Source of the DNA: Dromaius novaehollandiae
Taxonomy: Eukaryota > Chordata > Aves > Casuariiformes > Dromaiidae
DNA: 64,000 nucleotides
Reading direction: 5' to 3'
NCBI RefSeq assembly: GCF_036370855.1
Contig: NC_088099.1
Location: 139,479,017 to 139,543,016 of the forward strand
How positions within the stretch are numbered: the stretch's first letter is position 1; each line of letters begins with the position of its first letter. The notes under the pieces were generated by a model that was given only the letters and a program-made list of their open reading frames with translations, searched no databases and had not been told where the DNA came from. The translations under genes were made by a program, and so were the position numbers. Shown here in pieces: positions 63,390-64,000 of the stretch.

Positions 63390-64000
63390 TGCAGGTGATA
63401 AGGAAATACCTACAGATTACATACATTATATATATAAAGATTACATTTTTCAGGTGATGAAACTGAAGAATTATCAGAAAGAGAGGAATAAAAAAGAGGT
63501 GATGGCAACTCAAGATGTTATATTGCAGTATATCACCAGGACCAATACAAATTCAGGACCACTGAAGAACTTACGAATGAAGTAACTAAAATATTATTAA
63601 AATCTATAATTTGCCACTATACACAGAAATGATACTGGAGGATGGCCAAAAGTCTATTAAAAAGAAAAAAAAAGGTGGTAAAGATAGTTCATAGAAATGA
63701 CAGACCAATGAACTGTATTTCAACACCAGCAAAGATCAATAAGAAAATCATTAAATATAGAGTTATTAAGTGTTCATATGAACTGCACCTGGTTGATGCA
63801 ACTAGTTTGGATTTTGTAAGGATTAACTATGTTTTTCTAACTTGTCAGATGTTTGACAGTCTTAAAAATAATTTTCAGGTCAAAACTCCGTTCTGGCTTC
63901 CTTTTGAAATGAAAGGAATCTGATACTGACTTTACTAAAGCAGGGTAGAAACTTCAGCTATGATGACATAAATTAAAGCTGGTGAAGAGTTGGGAAACCA
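63390..64000 (+). mobile_element. Ancient CR1/L3-type LINE fragment, cut by window end
   Basis: The stretch from about 63.65 kb follows the middle of the old CR1/L3 reverse transcriptase. GACAGACCAATGAACTG at 63701 corresponds to the YRPVS block. A segment near 63.83 kb resembles the FLTCQM-type region. CTGACTTTACTAAAGCA at 63926 corresponds to the LDFSKAFD block. The part before 63.65 kb is less certain. It lies inside NOL4 intron 1 in the same orientation as the gene. Confidence 0.55.

Larger units (their letters stand above)
55604..64000 (+). other. NOL4: NOL4 intron 1 (5' part, continues beyond window)
   Basis: Everything from the exon 1 donor to the window end reads as intron. I searched the translated frames for the next expected NOL4 segment (the DFFDIIY-containing exon) and saw nothing similar. 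The first 450 bases are CpG-rich. From about 56.1 kb the sequence becomes AT-rich and holds a poly-pyrimidine run, an old amniote repeat near 58.05 kb, a candidate conserved block at 58.56-58.76 kb, an 11-bp perfect hairpin at 62.1 kb, and an ancient CR1/L3 fragment from 63.39 kb. Short ORFs here have no recognisable homology and look like chance. Confidence 0.8.

Noticed and set aside
1-64000. tRNA, rRNA, CRISPR, integron, phage or bacterial operon features
   Set aside because: None was seen; the composition, intron-exon structure and LINE content are those of a bird chromosome.

Overview
The window looks like bird nuclear DNA. It is AT-rich and intron/intergenic in style, with no operons and no ribosome binding sites. 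Its one well-preserved transposable element is a chicken-type CR1 LINE. Several much older CR1/L3-type LINE fragments and faint amniote repeats are scattered through the rest. No RNA genes, CRISPR arrays or bacterial-type features are visible.

The only protein-coding sequence I can support is the first coding exon of NOL4 (nucleolar protein 4) on the + strand at 55337-55603. It encodes 89 residues and ends at a splice donor in phase 0. It lies in a CpG-rich promoter domain of about 3.8 kb (52.25-56.05 kb). The main island is at 52.26-54.06 kb, followed by a less GC-rich part of the upstream/leader region (54.06-55.14 kb). A second island at 55.14-56.05 kb covers the end of the leader, the exon and the start of intron 1. 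The leader carries several short upstream ORFs and a (GGACCC)4 hexanucleotide tract. Intron 1 begins at 55604 and runs past the window end; no later NOL4 exon was found.

The 52 kb upstream of NOL4 contain no recognisable protein gene. In other vertebrates the next gene upstream of NOL4 is DTNA, in divergent orientation, but none of its coding exons is here. The notable landmarks in this desert are an isolated CpG island at 16.43-16.95 kb with a conserved-looking AT-rich flank, the younger CR1 at 31.98-32.84 kb (minus strand), and older CR1/L3 pieces at 20.45-21.08 (+), 27.95-28.30 (+), 36.28-37.51 (-), 39.55-39.66 (+), 43.40-43.49 (+) and 43.64-44.31 kb (-). Another runs from 63.39 kb off the end of the window (+) inside intron 1.

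I found no convincing new biological system. The most useful leads are regulatory or structural: G/C-rich hexanucleotide repeats flanking NOL4 exon 1 (one is a short GGGGCC-type tract in intron 1), the upstream ORF cluster, the remote CpG island, and a few stretches that may be conserved non-coding elements or decayed coding sequence.
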